Source: Deltaproteobacteria bacterium (lineage in GTDB: Bacteria; Bdellovibrionota; Bdellovibrionia; Bdellovibrionales; Bdellovibrionaceae). Taken from it: DNA of 37,376 nucleotides. The position numbers were made by a program, and so were the translations under genes. The notes under the pieces were generated by a model that did not search any database, was not told the DNA's origin, and saw nothing but the letters and a program-made list of their open reading frames with translations. The stretch spans positions 1 to 37,376 of the forward strand of contig JABDFK010000016.1 in NCBI GenBank assembly GCA_013286585.1, in the 5' to 3' direction. Positions within the stretch are counted from its first letter, which is position 1, and each line of letters begins with the position of its first letter. This document shows positions 17,891 through 25,046 of this stretch, piece after piece.

Positions 17891-18822
17891 TTGGTGGCGT
17901 GAGTGGCCGCCCATCCATCGTTGATGTTGCGCACACAGATCCAGGAGCTGAGGGCCCCGGCAAGGACGCCAAAGGTCATCACTCCAAATATAATCCCCGG
18001 CCCGATGAATTGGATTTGCGAGGACAGCTGCAAGAATGCGATCTGTGCATGCAAATAATCTTTCAGTGCTGTGAACCCGCCGAAGCTTAATAACAAGGCA
18101 AGAAGGCTTGAGCCTCCGCCCAGCAGTGCCCCCTCCCAAACAAATGGCGTGCGGATGTAGTTTCTTGTGGCGCCGACCAATTCTAAAACTTCGATTTCGG
18201 TTCGGCGTTGGGCGATGGAACTGTGAATGGAATTCGCCATGACAAAAGCGGCAGAGATCGAAATGATAAGGATAAAGATTCCGCCGCCCCAAGTGAGTAC
18301 GCGGGTCACGGTGGAATAGCTTTTCACCCACTCTTGACCGAAGCTCACGTCCTCCACGCCAGCCATCACTTTTAGGGTGTCAGAGAGGGATTTCATCACC
18401 CCTAGTTGTTCACTGGCGCCGACAGTCTTGTTGAGTCCAAACTGAACGCTGGAAGGAACGAACTTTGCCAGATCCTTGTCATTGAGAAGATCCGGCGCGT
18501 AGCTAGCCATTTGCTCTTTAAAAACTCCCAGCGCCGCCTCTTTGGTCACATATTTGGGTTTTTCTACCTGCTGGTCTTCATCCAAAAATTTTTGCACGGC
18601 AGAGATATTTTGTTCCGTGGCGGATTCATTGAAGTAAACGCTGACCTGCATGGACTCTCCCCAAAGGGTCAAGATCCGTTGTAAATTGTAACTGATGTTG
18701 ATCACGCCAGAAATCACGACGAAACTGGCCACCAATACTACGAGTGTCGCCATTTGCAGTGATAAGTGATGCCGCCAAGATTTTCCGATATGAGTGATAA
18801 TTCTAGTCGCTGCCGGATTCAT
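17887..18822 (-). CDS. ftsX: Cell division protein FtsX
   Basis: Inner-membrane partner of FtsE. The 311 residues have the FtsX plan: a cytoplasmic N-terminus, a first membrane segment (about 25-45), a periplasmic loop of about 125 residues that would bind EnvC, and three C-terminal membrane segments (about 175-200, 230-250 and 275-295). The motif VLELVGATRNYIRTPFVWEG before the third segment is typical of FtsX permeases. It overlaps ftsE upstream and envC downstream by 4 nt each, so the three are translationally coupled. Confidence 0.96.
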   Translation of the reverse strand: MNPAATRIITHIGKSWRHHLSLQMATLVVLVASFVVISGVINISYNLQRILTLWGESMQVSVYFNESATEQNISAVQKFLDEDQQVEKPKYVTKEAALGVFKEQMASYAPDLLNDKDLAKFVPSSVQFGLNKTVGASEQLGVMKSLSDTLKVMAGVEDVSFGQEWVKSYSTVTRVLTWGGGIFILIISISAAFVMANSIHSSIAQRRTEIEVLELVGATRNYIRTPFVWEGALLGGGSSLLALLLSFGGFTALKDYLHAQIAFLQLSSQIQFIGPGIIFGVMTFGVLAGALSSWICVRNINDGWAATHATK

Positions 18823-19481
18823 TTGTTATCTCCGATGATCATGCCGCCGGCGATTTGAATCGTGCGTTTTTTTCGACGCTTCACCATTTCGAGATCATGA
18901 GTGGCGACGAAAACCGTGGTGCCTTGGGCGCAGACTCGCTCAAGCAAATCCATGATTTCTTCGCTGAGGCTGGGATCCAAGTTCCCAGTGGGCTCATCGG
19001 CGATCAGAACTCCGGGTTGATGAATGAGCGCGCGAGCGATGGCCGTGCGCTGCTGCTCGCCTCCGGAAATAAATTCTGGGCGCTGGTCCGCCTTTTCCAA
19101 CAAGCCCACATGATCCAGAATTTCCGAAACCCTTCGCTGAATTTGTGCAGGGCGATCCCCGCGCACCAATAGCGGCAAAGCGATGTTCTCAAAAATCGTG
19201 CGGTCCTTCAGCAGTTTGAAATCCTGAAAGATGACCCCGATGCGCCGGCGGAAATCCGCGACTTTTTCTACGCCGATTTTTCCAAGATCAAATCCGGCGA
19301 CATTCACATTTCCTGAGCTGGGTTTGTCGTAAGCCGAAAGCATTTTGAATAAGGTGGTTTTGCCAGCGCCACTGGGGCCGGTGATAAAAACGAACTCCCC
19401 TTTATCAATGGTCAGATCGATGTTTTTGAGAGCGTGCACGGGCCCGGTATAAGTCTTATAGACATGCGAAAATTGAATCAT
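18819..19481 (-). CDS. ftsE: Cell division ATP-binding protein FtsE
   Basis: ABC-type ATPase that drives FtsX to switch on septal peptidoglycan hydrolysis. The 220 residues show Walker A GPSGAGKTT (35-43), a Q-loop (VIFQDFKLL), the ABC signature SGGEQQR, Walker B VLIADEPTGNLD and a switch histidine in FVATHD. It is the first gene of ftsE-ftsX-envC-ctpA. Its own start has only a weak purine run (AAAAGA) for a ribosome binding site; the leader upstream contains a perfect 20-bp palindrome. Confidence 0.97.
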   Translation of the reverse strand: MIQFSHVYKTYTGPVHALKNIDLTIDKGEFVFITGPSGAGKTTLFKMLSAYDKPSSGNVNVAGFDLGKIGVEKVADFRRRIGVIFQDFKLLKDRTIFENIALPLLVRGDRPAQIQRRVSEILDHVGLLEKADQRPEFISGGEQQRTAIARALIHQPGVLIADEPTGNLDPSLSEEIMDLLERVCAQGTTVFVATHDLEMVKRRKKRTIQIAGGMIIGDNK

Positions 19482-19522
19482 TCTTTTAGTCTAAAAAGGG
19501 CTTCTGTGATTGTCTCAGTGAG

Positions 19523-19542
19523 AATGGTCGGGCCCGACCATT
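19523..19542. promoter_or_regulatory. Perfect 20-bp palindrome between the 19554 gene and ftsE
   Basis: AATGGTCGGG is followed directly by its reverse complement. It lies 41 bp upstream of the ftsE start and 11 bp past the stop of the 19554 gene. As RNA it would form an 8-bp stem with a GGCC loop; as DNA it is a symmetric dimer site. There is no U-tract in the minus-strand direction, which favours an operator over a terminator, but both are possible. Confidence 0.5.
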
Positions 19543-19553
19543 TCTTTGAGTGT

Positions 19554-19808
19554 CTAGACCAAAGTGCCAGCCAGCAAATCACTCATGATCTGCTGATGCT
19601 GTCGCTGCAGGGCCTGAGCAATGGCTTCATGCTGATTCACTGGACCTTCACGAAGCGCCGTTTCGTGCGGAGTTTTCACCGTTTTCAAAACGGCGCCATT
19701 GCAAAAAATGCGGCTGACGAGATAAGGATTCTGCGAACCCCAGTCTTCACTTTGCACGTGATATTTTTTTCCGCGGACGCTGAGGTCCGAGTTGAAGCCT
19801 TTGTTCAT
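19554..19808 (-). CDS. Small conserved hypothetical protein
   Basis: A protein of 84 residues from the ATG at 19808 (MNKGFNSDL). I believe the core (DLSVRGKKYHVQSEDWG, then VSRIFCNGAVLKTVKTP) is a recurring small family in predatory and related bacteria, function unknown. No good ribosome binding site precedes this ATG. An upstream in-frame ATG at 19868 would add 20 proline- and histidine-rich residues and has GGAAAG directly against it, too close to act well. There is no signal peptide. It is followed by the palindrome at 19523 and ftsE on the same strand. Confidence 0.65.
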   Translation of the reverse strand: MNKGFNSDLSVRGKKYHVQSEDWGSQNPYLVSRIFCNGAVLKTVKTPHETALREGPVNQHEAIAQALQRQHQQIMSDLLAGTLV

Positions 19809-19984
19809 GGGGGCAGAGTACTTGGGTTGGTGAGCGTCGTCTATCCGTGGCGCGGGGTGTGGGAGCATCTTTCCGGGTTCGTGATGATAAAATAATTTTT
19901 CAAAACCCCTTTAGTAAACTTCCAGAGTTGCCGTAGATAGGTTTGGTTTGAGTGCAGTAGCCCACAGAACTACAAACTCTTAAG

Positions 19985-20058
19985 CCATTCAGGAAATCCG
20001 AAATCTGGCGGGTGATTTCCAAAGATGCCGACTAAACGATGTCTGGTCGTTTTGTCAT
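19985..20058 (-). pseudogene. Broken copy of the 40-residue hydrophobic peptide gene
   Basis: Starts with ATG at 20058 behind GAAAGGG, and matches the gene at 20233 at the DNA level. Small deletions (3 nt near the start, then 1 nt that makes a TAG after 8 codons) and a loss of about 36-39 nt destroy the frame, but the end still spells QISDFLN. A piece resembling the missing segment, with WKFTKGVL in translation, lies downstream at about 19890-19935. Confidence 0.5.
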
Positions 20059-20063
20059 TTGTG

Positions 20064-20081
20064 CCCTTTCGGGTGAAAGGG
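20064..20081 (-). promoter_or_regulatory. Hairpin sequestering the ribosome binding site, broken copy
   Basis: On the minus strand the arms CCCTTTC and GAAAGGG form a 7-bp stem with a 4-nt loop; the second arm is the ribosome binding site of the ATG at 20058. Confidence 0.5.
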
Positions 20082-20232
20082 ATAGAAAATGGGCAGTTCT
20101 GGCCAGCCAGAATTGCCCATTACATTTTCCTGTCCATTTTTTAAGTGAATCAGCCCGGGCGCCCATCTTCAGGAAATCCTTCGTTGGTTGGGGTTCGAGT
20201 GCGCCGCCCACCGGCCTAACCGAACTGCCCAA

Positions 20233-20355
20233 TCAATTCAGAAAATCCGAAATCCGTCGGATAATTTCGAGAATCAACAAAATAATACCTAGAACCTCTT
20301 TAGTTAATTTCCAAAAATGCCGACTAAAACGGTAGTTGGGCCGTTTTAATTTCAT
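20233..20355 (-). CDS. Small hydrophobic peptide, type I toxin-like
   Basis: Encodes 40 residues: a basic N-terminus (MKLKRPNYRFSRHFWK), a hydrophobic helix (VLGIILLILEII), then RRISDFLN. The ATG has a perfect AAGGAGGT ribosome binding site 4 nt upstream, and that site is the 3' arm of a 6-bp hairpin (20362-20379). Size, one membrane-seeking helix, charged ends, hidden ribosome binding site and tandem diverged copies together resemble type I toxins such as the Ldr, Ibs and Fst groups; there is no sequence match that I know of. An antisense RNA could be made from the plus strand but I cannot identify its promoter. The chief alternative is a structured RNA that is not translated. Confidence 0.5.
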   Translation of the reverse strand: MKLKRPNYRFSRHFWKLTKEVLGIILLILEIIRRISDFLN

Positions 20356-20361
20356 TAGGAC

Positions 20362-20379
20362 CTCCTTTTGCCGAAGGAG
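20362..20379 (-). promoter_or_regulatory. Hairpin sequestering the ribosome binding site, intact copy
   Basis: On the minus strand the arms CTCCTT and AAGGAG form a 6-bp stem with a 6-nt loop, and the second arm is the core of the ribosome binding site of the small gene at 20233-20355. The base pairs differ from those of the other copy while the structure is kept. Confidence 0.55.
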
Positions 20380-20446
20380 TTCCATCCGATGGGCAATTCC
20401 GGGGCTGACCCGGGATTGCCTGTTGCATTTTTGGGTCCAGTGCGTG

Positions 20447-20593
20447 GTGAATTGTGGAGGTCCGTTCTCTTTACAATTCCGGGGCCCACCCCTCCTTGGG
20501 TTCACCTGAATTTTTCACTGGGTACAGTGAAAAAACGCGTCACCCTTTCAGGAGCGCCCTCCATTGTAAAGAGAACGGATCTCCACAATTCAC
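20447..20593. repeat. 31-bp inverted repeat with nested hairpin
   Basis: Arms at 20447-20477 and 20563-20593 are reverse complements with one mismatch. Near the centre lies a perfect 10-bp stem (20511-20520 with 20525-20534, loop GGTA), and between them a further 6-bp pairing (CCTGAA with TTCAGG). The element could be a small non-autonomous mobile element or one large stem-loop RNA. Its inner left part (20474-20489, CAATTCCGGGGC then ACCC) resembles the H3 hairpin of the adjacent repeat unit. Confidence 0.65.
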
Positions 20594-20628
20594 AGTACTT
20601 GACCCGAAAGATGCTTGTTTCTGGCGTC

Positions 20629-20656
20629 TAAAGTTTGAGCGCCATCTTGCCGATAA
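20629..20656 (+). promoter_or_regulatory. Sigma-28 (FliA) promoter
   Basis: TAAAGTTT and GCCGATAA match the E. coli FliA consensus at every base; the spacer is 12 nt where 11 is usual. It points at the secreted-protein gene at 20772, with a predicted start of transcription near 20664. Flagellar sigma factors are associated with attack-phase transcription in Bdellovibrio. Confidence 0.7.
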
Positions 20657-20700
20657 ATTTTGAGGATACTATAGAGCGCGGGCCCGCTTTCGGAAGGATT

Positions 20701-20715
20701 GTCTCAGTATGAGAC
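20701..20715. promoter_or_regulatory. Palindromic operator candidate GTCTCA-N3-TGAGAC
   Basis: A perfect 6-bp inverted repeat with 3-nt spacer, just upstream of a TATAAT promoter for the 20772 gene. The same palindrome occurs at 37249-37263 upstream of the other secreted-protein operon. Confidence 0.55.
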
Positions 20716-20722
20716 GAATGAG

Positions 20723-20750
20723 TTTTTTGGCCTTGCTCTTGCTGTATAAT
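20723..20750 (+). promoter_or_regulatory. Housekeeping-type promoter for the 20772 gene
   Basis: A perfect -10 box TATAAT at 20745-20750 lies 22 bp before the start codon, which sits behind CGGGGGGA. The -35 region is a run of T (20723-20728, spacer 16) and is weak, which fits dependence on an activator bound at the adjacent palindrome. Confidence 0.5.
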
Positions 20751-20771
20751 GGGTAACGACCGGGGGGACGC

Positions 20772-22097
20772 ATGAGATCACTATTAGCATCTATATTTTT
20801 GACAGTTGTTGGGTTTGGGGTGAACGGTTGGGGAGCACTTTGTAGCGATTCCGCCGCGGCAGCTGCTTGTCAGGGTGATTGGACTCAGACGAACACCCCC
20901 AGTGTGAATATTAGTGGAACAGCAACTCTCGATACGACGTCATTACAAAATATGGCTAACCAATGTTACTGTAAACCAGCCTCATCTAGTGGCTTGGCCT
21001 CCACCTGCTCGGGCCTTCAGCAAACCTACGGCAAAGATGCGGCTCAGATGGCGAAGGATGCCAAACAGGATCAGAAAGATGCTCAGGATGCTAGTAATAA
21101 AACTCAGTCGGATCTTTTGAAGGCTCAGTCGGATGCTACGGATAAAATCAATGGTCTGCAGAAACAGATCACTGACTTGGATGCCAAATATAAAGATGAT
21201 CAACTTAAGAATCAGAAGGATAATTCTGTTGATACACAGAAACAGGCGGACACTCTTCAGCAGCAGCAAGATCAGTTGGGCAAAATGCAGGGTCAAGTGG
21301 CCTTGGATCAGAATGCCATAAATATCGCAAACTCGACTTATGCGGCTGTGATCAATGCTAACAATGCTTCGATGGTCCGCATGAAGTGCATGAGCATCAT
21401 TCGCAAATGGATGAAAGATAACTCTTTCTCTAGCACCATCATCGGCGGCAGTGGAAATGCGGCTTCCCAACAAATCCTTTTGGACAATCAGATGACCTCT
21501 TGCCTAGCGACAGAGACCGCCAATGCTGATTCCACCATTGCTCAAGCCAATGCCGCGGTTCTTTCGGCGCAGGCAGCGATGGATCAGTTGAACAGAGACA
21601 TGGCCTCTGCGAAAGCGACGATTCAACGCATGAAATCGGCTGGTCTTCAGGCGCAACAAATGCAGTCCCAGGCCACTTCGAACGCAGCCACCAGTTACCA
21701 ACAACAGCGGTCGATGTTGCTGCAACAGATGCAGACGGCCAACCAACAAGCGCAACAACAGATGAATATGTTGCAGCGACAAGCTCAGCAGCAACAACAA
21801 TTGGGAATGACTCCGCAGTCAACAGCCCAATTGGATAACGACTTAGGTGCTTACCACACTTCCTGCTGTGACGGAGACCAACCTAAGAAGGCCTTGATCA
21901 GCCAGTCGACCAACGAAAGCGACAACGGTGATGACGATGACAATGGTGGCAGCGGCCAAATTTGCGCTGAGCAGACCAGCAAGCAAAGCTCCGCAAATCC
22001 TGGCGGCATCACCTCGCAGGCGATGTCAGCTATGATGCAAATGTTCCAGCAGCAACAGGTCCCACAATACCGTGCGCCAGCCGGATTCTCACAATAG
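20772..22097 (+). CDS. Secreted coiled-coil, glutamine-rich protein
   Basis: I do not recognise a family. The 441 residues have a signal peptide (cleavage near GWGA, residue 22), a short cysteine-containing segment with CYC and further cysteines (to about 80), a long helical coiled-coil region of heptad-like Lys/Gln/Asp repeats (about 85-190), a central cysteine pair, a second Gln/Ala-rich helical region (about 240-360) and a flexible Asp/Gly/Ser tail with DDDDNGG. The ATG follows CGGGGGGA. Promoters of sigma-28 and housekeeping type and a palindrome lie upstream; a strong terminator lies downstream, so it is monocistronic. A surface or matrix role in the free-swimming phase is plausible but inferred. 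Confidence 0.8.
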   Translation: MRSLLASIFLTVVGFGVNGWGALCSDSAAAAACQGDWTQTNTPSVNISGTATLDTTSLQNMANQCYCKPASSSGLASTCSGLQQTYGKDAAQMAKDAKQDQKDAQDASNKTQSDLLKAQSDATDKINGLQKQITDLDAKYKDDQLKNQKDNSVDTQKQADTLQQQQDQLGKMQGQVALDQNAINIANSTYAAVINANNASMVRMKCMSIIRKWMKDNSFSSTIIGGSGNAASQQILLDNQMTSCLATETANADSTIAQANAAVLSAQAAMDQLNRDMASAKATIQRMKSAGLQAQQMQSQATSNAATSYQQQRSMLLQQMQTANQQAQQQMNMLQRQAQQQQQLGMTPQSTAQLDNDLGAYHTSCCDGDQPKKALISQSTNESDNGDDDDNGGSGQICAEQTSKQSSANPGGITSQAMSAMMQMFQQQQVPQYRAPAGFSQ

Positions 22098-22134
22098 GCT
22101 AGCTAGGCTAACATCCTAACACATAGCAAGAGTG

Positions 22135-22166
22135 AACCCGAGGTTACAATCCCCTCGGGTTTTTTG
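22135..22166 (+). terminator. Intrinsic terminator after the 20772 gene
   Basis: The 9-bp stem AACCCGAGG with CCTCGGGTT is followed by a run of T, the clearest rho-independent terminator in the window on the plus strand. Confidence 0.92.
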
Positions 22167-22203
22167 TTAGCATTGAGGCTTCGATATCGAAGGAGCCCCT
22201 TAC

Positions 22204-24879
22204 ATGCAAAAGAATTTGAAGAAAAAATTGATCATTTTTGGCACGGCATTTTTAGTGTTGATGATCGCCGGTGTCGGATGCCTCTGGGCCGCCTATCGTT
22301 ACATCGATAAATCTTTACCTCAGCTGATCACTCTCGCTGATTATCAGCCGCTTTTGGTTTCTCAGGTCTATGATCGCAATGGGACTCAGATTGGTGAATT
22401 TTTTCGTGAGCGTCGGAAGCTTGTGCCCTTCAATAAGATTCCAAAAAATCTGGTGAATGCTTTTTTGGCGGCAGAGGACGATCAGTTTTACAAGCATGGC
22501 GGCTTGAATTATCTCGCGATTCTTCGTGCGACTGTGGCCAATTTGAAAGCTGGAAAAAATGTGCAGGGGGCTTCGACCATCACTCAGCAGGTGGCCAAAA
22601 CTTTGTTCTTAAGCTCCGAAAAGAAACTGATTCGTAAGGTTAAAGAAGCGATTTTGGCTCAGAAGATGGAGAGCAATCTTAGCAAGGATGATATTTTATA
22701 TTTGTATCTGAACCAAATTTATTTTGGTCAGGGTGCTAACGGCGTAGCTCTTGCGGCCGAGACTTACTTTCACAAAACTTTGGACAAACTGACCCTTGCA
22801 GAGATGGCGATTCTTGCTGGTTTGCCGAAAGCTCCTAGTGAGTATTCACCTTCTCGAAATTCGGTGCGCTCGAAGGAACGCCAAGTTTACGTTTTGAATC
22901 GTATGGCCGAGGTCGGCTTCATCACTAAAGCGGAGGCCGCTAGCGCTGCACTGGAACCCGTCCGGGTTTTTCTGCGCGAAAATTACAAGGACTCGGCACC
23001 TTTTTTCACCGAGACCGTTCGCCAAATTTTGGTCAACAAGCTGGGCGAGGAAGCGGTTCTTGATCAGGGCCTGCGTATTTACACCAGTCTTGATTTGCCC
23101 AAGCAATTGGCAGCTCAGGAAGCCATGATCACCGGACTGAAAGAATTGGATAAGCGTCAAGGTTATCGCGGCGCCCTCAGCAATACGACTGATCCGAATG
23201 AAGTCGGAAACTTTCTGATGAAGACTCGCAACAAATTGATTCTGGATGAGAAGCCAGAGCGCACGATTTTGCCCGACGGAAAGTTTCAAGATTACGGCGC
23301 GTTGAATATCGCTTACGACATCAAAGCTAAAGGTCTTCCAATGTACATCAAGCCCGGCAAAACGACAGAGGGTGTCGTTTCCAAAGTGGATGATGAGCTC
23401 GGTTTAGTTTTTGTGAAATTCGCTGAACTCGAAGGTCTGATTGATATTGAAACCATGCAGTGGGCGCGCAAGCCCAACGCCGAAAAACGTTTTGATTTGG
23501 ATCGAATTCAGAGGCCTTCGCAAGCGCTCAAAATGGGCGATGTGATTTTAGTGAAGTTGGTGGGCGAAAGATTTGGCTCTTCCAGATTGCAAAAAGTTTT
23601 GGCGAAGACCAAAAAATCCATCGATCTTTCTAAATACGTCAGTCTAGAGTTGGATCAAGATCCCATCGCCGAAGCGGCGGTGTTTTCTATCGACCAGGAC
23701 ACGCAAGATATTCTAGCCATGATTGGCGGTACCAACTTCGAGAAATCGGAATACAACCGCGCTCTGCAAGCGGCTCGGCAAACGGGCTCTTCGTTCAAAT
23801 CGATTGTTTACGCGTCCGCGCTAGATCACGGCTACAATCCATCGACTTTGTTGATGGATGCGCCACTAGTTTATGAAGAGAAGGGCGCCGAAGATGACGA
23901 GGGTCAAGGAGACTCCAAAACCTGGAAGCCCGCCAATCACTCGAAGACTTTCGCAGGCGATATCACTTTCCGAAATGCGCTGGTGAAATCCCTCAACGTG
24001 CCCGCGGTCAAAGTCATCGAAGATGTGGGTGTTCCATGGGCCGCGGAATATGCAAAACGCCTGGGAGTTTTTTCACCGCTGAACATGGATTTCACTCTGA
24101 CTTTGGGCTCAAGCTCCGTGACTTTGTACGAAATGACCCGTGTGTTTTCGGAATTCGGTCGCCAGGGAAAACGCACGCGGCCAATACTGATCAAAAAGGT
24201 GGAAGATTCCTCTGGAAAAAAATTATTGGATCAAGTTTCACTAGATGAAAGATTCACTAAAGAGATGTCTGATCAAGATCAACAGTTTGAGGACCGCCGC
24301 AAAGCCTTTCTAGAAGCACAGAAAAATCCCGTGGCCGGCGAACCTACGGACAAAAAAATAAAAATCGAACCCAATATTTTCTTCGAGGATCCGGATCAGC
24401 TGATCAAGCCAACAACAGCGTACCTGATCACCTCGCTCTTGAAAGGCGTGGTCGAAGATCCGTCAGGAACCGGTGCACGCGCCAAATCCCTAGGCCGCGA
24501 AGTCGCTGGGAAAACTGGAACCACCAATGGCTACTACGATGCCTGGTTCTTGGGTTTCACAGCACAAATCGCCACTGGAGTATGGGTTGGATTTGACCAA
24601 GAGCGCACACTCGGCAAAGGCGAGGTCGGCGGACGCGCTGCCTTACCAATTTGGTTAGATTACATGAAGGCGGCGCACGAAGATCTACCCGCCCTCACTT
24701 TCCCGGTTCCAGCGGGAATCATCTTCGCGAATATTGACGCCGATACAGGCCAGTTACCAACACCGGGCTCCAAACGCTCGATTCGCCAAGCATATCTAGA
24801 AGGCACAGAGCCAAGCTCTGCCAGTAAAAATAAAAAGGAAGAGGACACCGACTTTTACAAGCAAGACCTTTCTGAATAG
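22204..24879 (+). CDS. mrcA: Penicillin-binding protein 1A, bifunctional
   Basis: Inner-membrane peptidoglycan synthase. The 891 residues comprise one N-terminal membrane segment (about 9-33), a GT51 glycosyltransferase domain with catalytic Glu91 (AAEDDQFY) and the QQVAKTLFL motif, an OB-like insert (about 380-480) and a transpeptidase with SSFK (Ser529, Lys532), SLN (596-598) and KTG (770-772). The insert at about 685-735 before KTG is long and charged. The ATG has GAAGGAG upstream. The layout is that of class A PBP1a. It lies alone between the terminator at 22135 and a 23-bp inverted repeat. Confidence 0.96.
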   Translation: MQKNLKKKLIIFGTAFLVLMIAGVGCLWAAYRYIDKSLPQLITLADYQPLLVSQVYDRNGTQIGEFFRERRKLVPFNKIPKNLVNAFLAAEDDQFYKHGGLNYLAILRATVANLKAGKNVQGASTITQQVAKTLFLSSEKKLIRKVKEAILAQKMESNLSKDDILYLYLNQIYFGQGANGVALAAETYFHKTLDKLTLAEMAILAGLPKAPSEYSPSRNSVRSKERQVYVLNRMAEVGFITKAEAASAALEPVRVFLRENYKDSAPFFTETVRQILVNKLGEEAVLDQGLRIYTSLDLPKQLAAQEAMITGLKELDKRQGYRGALSNTTDPNEVGNFLMKTRNKLILDEKPERTILPDGKFQDYGALNIAYDIKAKGLPMYIKPGKTTEGVVSKVDDELGLVFVKFAELEGLIDIETMQWARKPNAEKRFDLDRIQRPSQALKMGDVILVKLVGERFGSSRLQKVLAKTKKSIDLSKYVSLELDQDPIAEAAVFSIDQDTQDILAMIGGTNFEKSEYNRALQAARQTGSSFKSIVYASALDHGYNPSTLLMDAPLVYEEKGAEDDEGQGDSKTWKPANHSKTFAGDITFRNALVKSLNVPAVKVIEDVGVPWAAEYAKRLGVFSPLNMDFTLTLGSSSVTLYEMTRVFSEFGRQGKRTRPILIKKVEDSSGKKLLDQVSLDERFTKEMSDQDQQFEDRRKAFLEAQKNPVAGEPTDKKIKIEPNIFFEDPDQLIKPTTAYLITSLLKGVVEDPSGTGARAKSLGREVAGKTGTTNGYYDAWFLGFTAQIATGVWVGFDQERTLGKGEVGGRAALPIWLDYMKAAHEDLPALTFPVPAGIIFANIDADTGQLPTPGSKRSIRQAYLEGTEPSSASKNKKEEDTDFYKQDLSE

Positions 24880-24892
24880 TAGGGGTTTTTCA

Positions 24893-24993
24893 ATCTTTCC
24901 CAGTTCGGAAAATTGAGGCCTTTTGCCGCCTGTTTTCGAGATGAAATCTAATAGACCCACAGAAGAGCCCCAATTTTCCGAACTGGGAAAGAT
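24893..24993. repeat. 23-bp perfect inverted repeat between mrcA and uvrA
   Basis: Arms at 24893-24915 and 24971-24993 are exact reverse complements, with a 55-nt loop. It starts 14 bp after the mrcA stop and ends 10 bp before the -35 box of uvrA. It is not followed by a U-tract. It could be a terminator-like structure that insulates uvrA, or the ends of a very small mobile element. Confidence 0.7.
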
Positions 24994-25003
24994 CGGAAAT
25001 ATA

Positions 25004-25033
25004 TTGAGTGATTCGCCCGGCCATTGGTATTCT
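25004..25033 (+). promoter_or_regulatory. Predicted uvrA promoter
   Basis: TTGAGT and TATTCT with an 18-bp spacer. Transcription would begin near 25040, about 7 nt before the uvrA ATG, leaving almost no leader. Confidence 0.45.
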
Positions 25034-25046
25034 GTTTCAATTCGTT

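Larger units (their letters stand above)
19880..20440. repeat. Tandem diverged repeat units with conserved hairpins, in a 963-bp stretch without a conventional gene
   Basis: Two copies of a unit of about 270 nt (about 19944-20140 and 20190-20440) plus a fragment of a third (about 19880-19935). Each full unit has the same hairpins: H1 (20034-20052 and 20325-20348), H2 (20064-20081 and 20362-20379) and H3 (20089-20120 and 20392-20420). Stems are kept while bases differ: the closing pair of H1 changes from A-T to G-C, a T-A pair in H3 becomes C-G, and H2 changes at several pairs. On the minus strand the order is H3, H2 with a hidden ribosome binding site, a start codon and H1 inside the reading frame. 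The rest of 19809-20771 holds an inverted repeat and promoters, listed separately. Confidence 0.75.

Noticed and set aside
16754..18331. 525-codon frame extending envC upstream
   Set aside because: The first 147 codons lie over ftsX in another frame; the ATG overlapping the ftsX stop begins with a signal peptide.
19513..19523. TCTCA-G-TGAGA resembling the GTCTCA-N3-TGAGAC palindrome
   Set aside because: Shorter arms and different spacer, with no promoter placement like the other two; probably chance.
20039..20335. A 98-codon plus-strand frame in the repeat region
   Set aside because: It runs through hairpins and repeat junctions, has no ribosome binding site, and does not keep its frame between the repeat copies. 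The minus-strand short frame explains the conserved start and ribosome binding site better.
19880..20440. CRISPR array or c-di-GMP riboswitch in the repeat region
   Set aside because: Units are long, diverged and not separated by regular spacers; I found no match to the conserved GEMM core.
20454..20663. Plus-strand frames across the 31-bp inverted repeat
   Set aside because: They translate both arms of the inverted repeat, look random in composition and would overlap the sigma-28 promoter.
25008..25046. GTG start for uvrA
   Set aside because: It lies in the predicted -35 region and adds 13 residues not found in UvrA, which normally begins with MAxKEIH.
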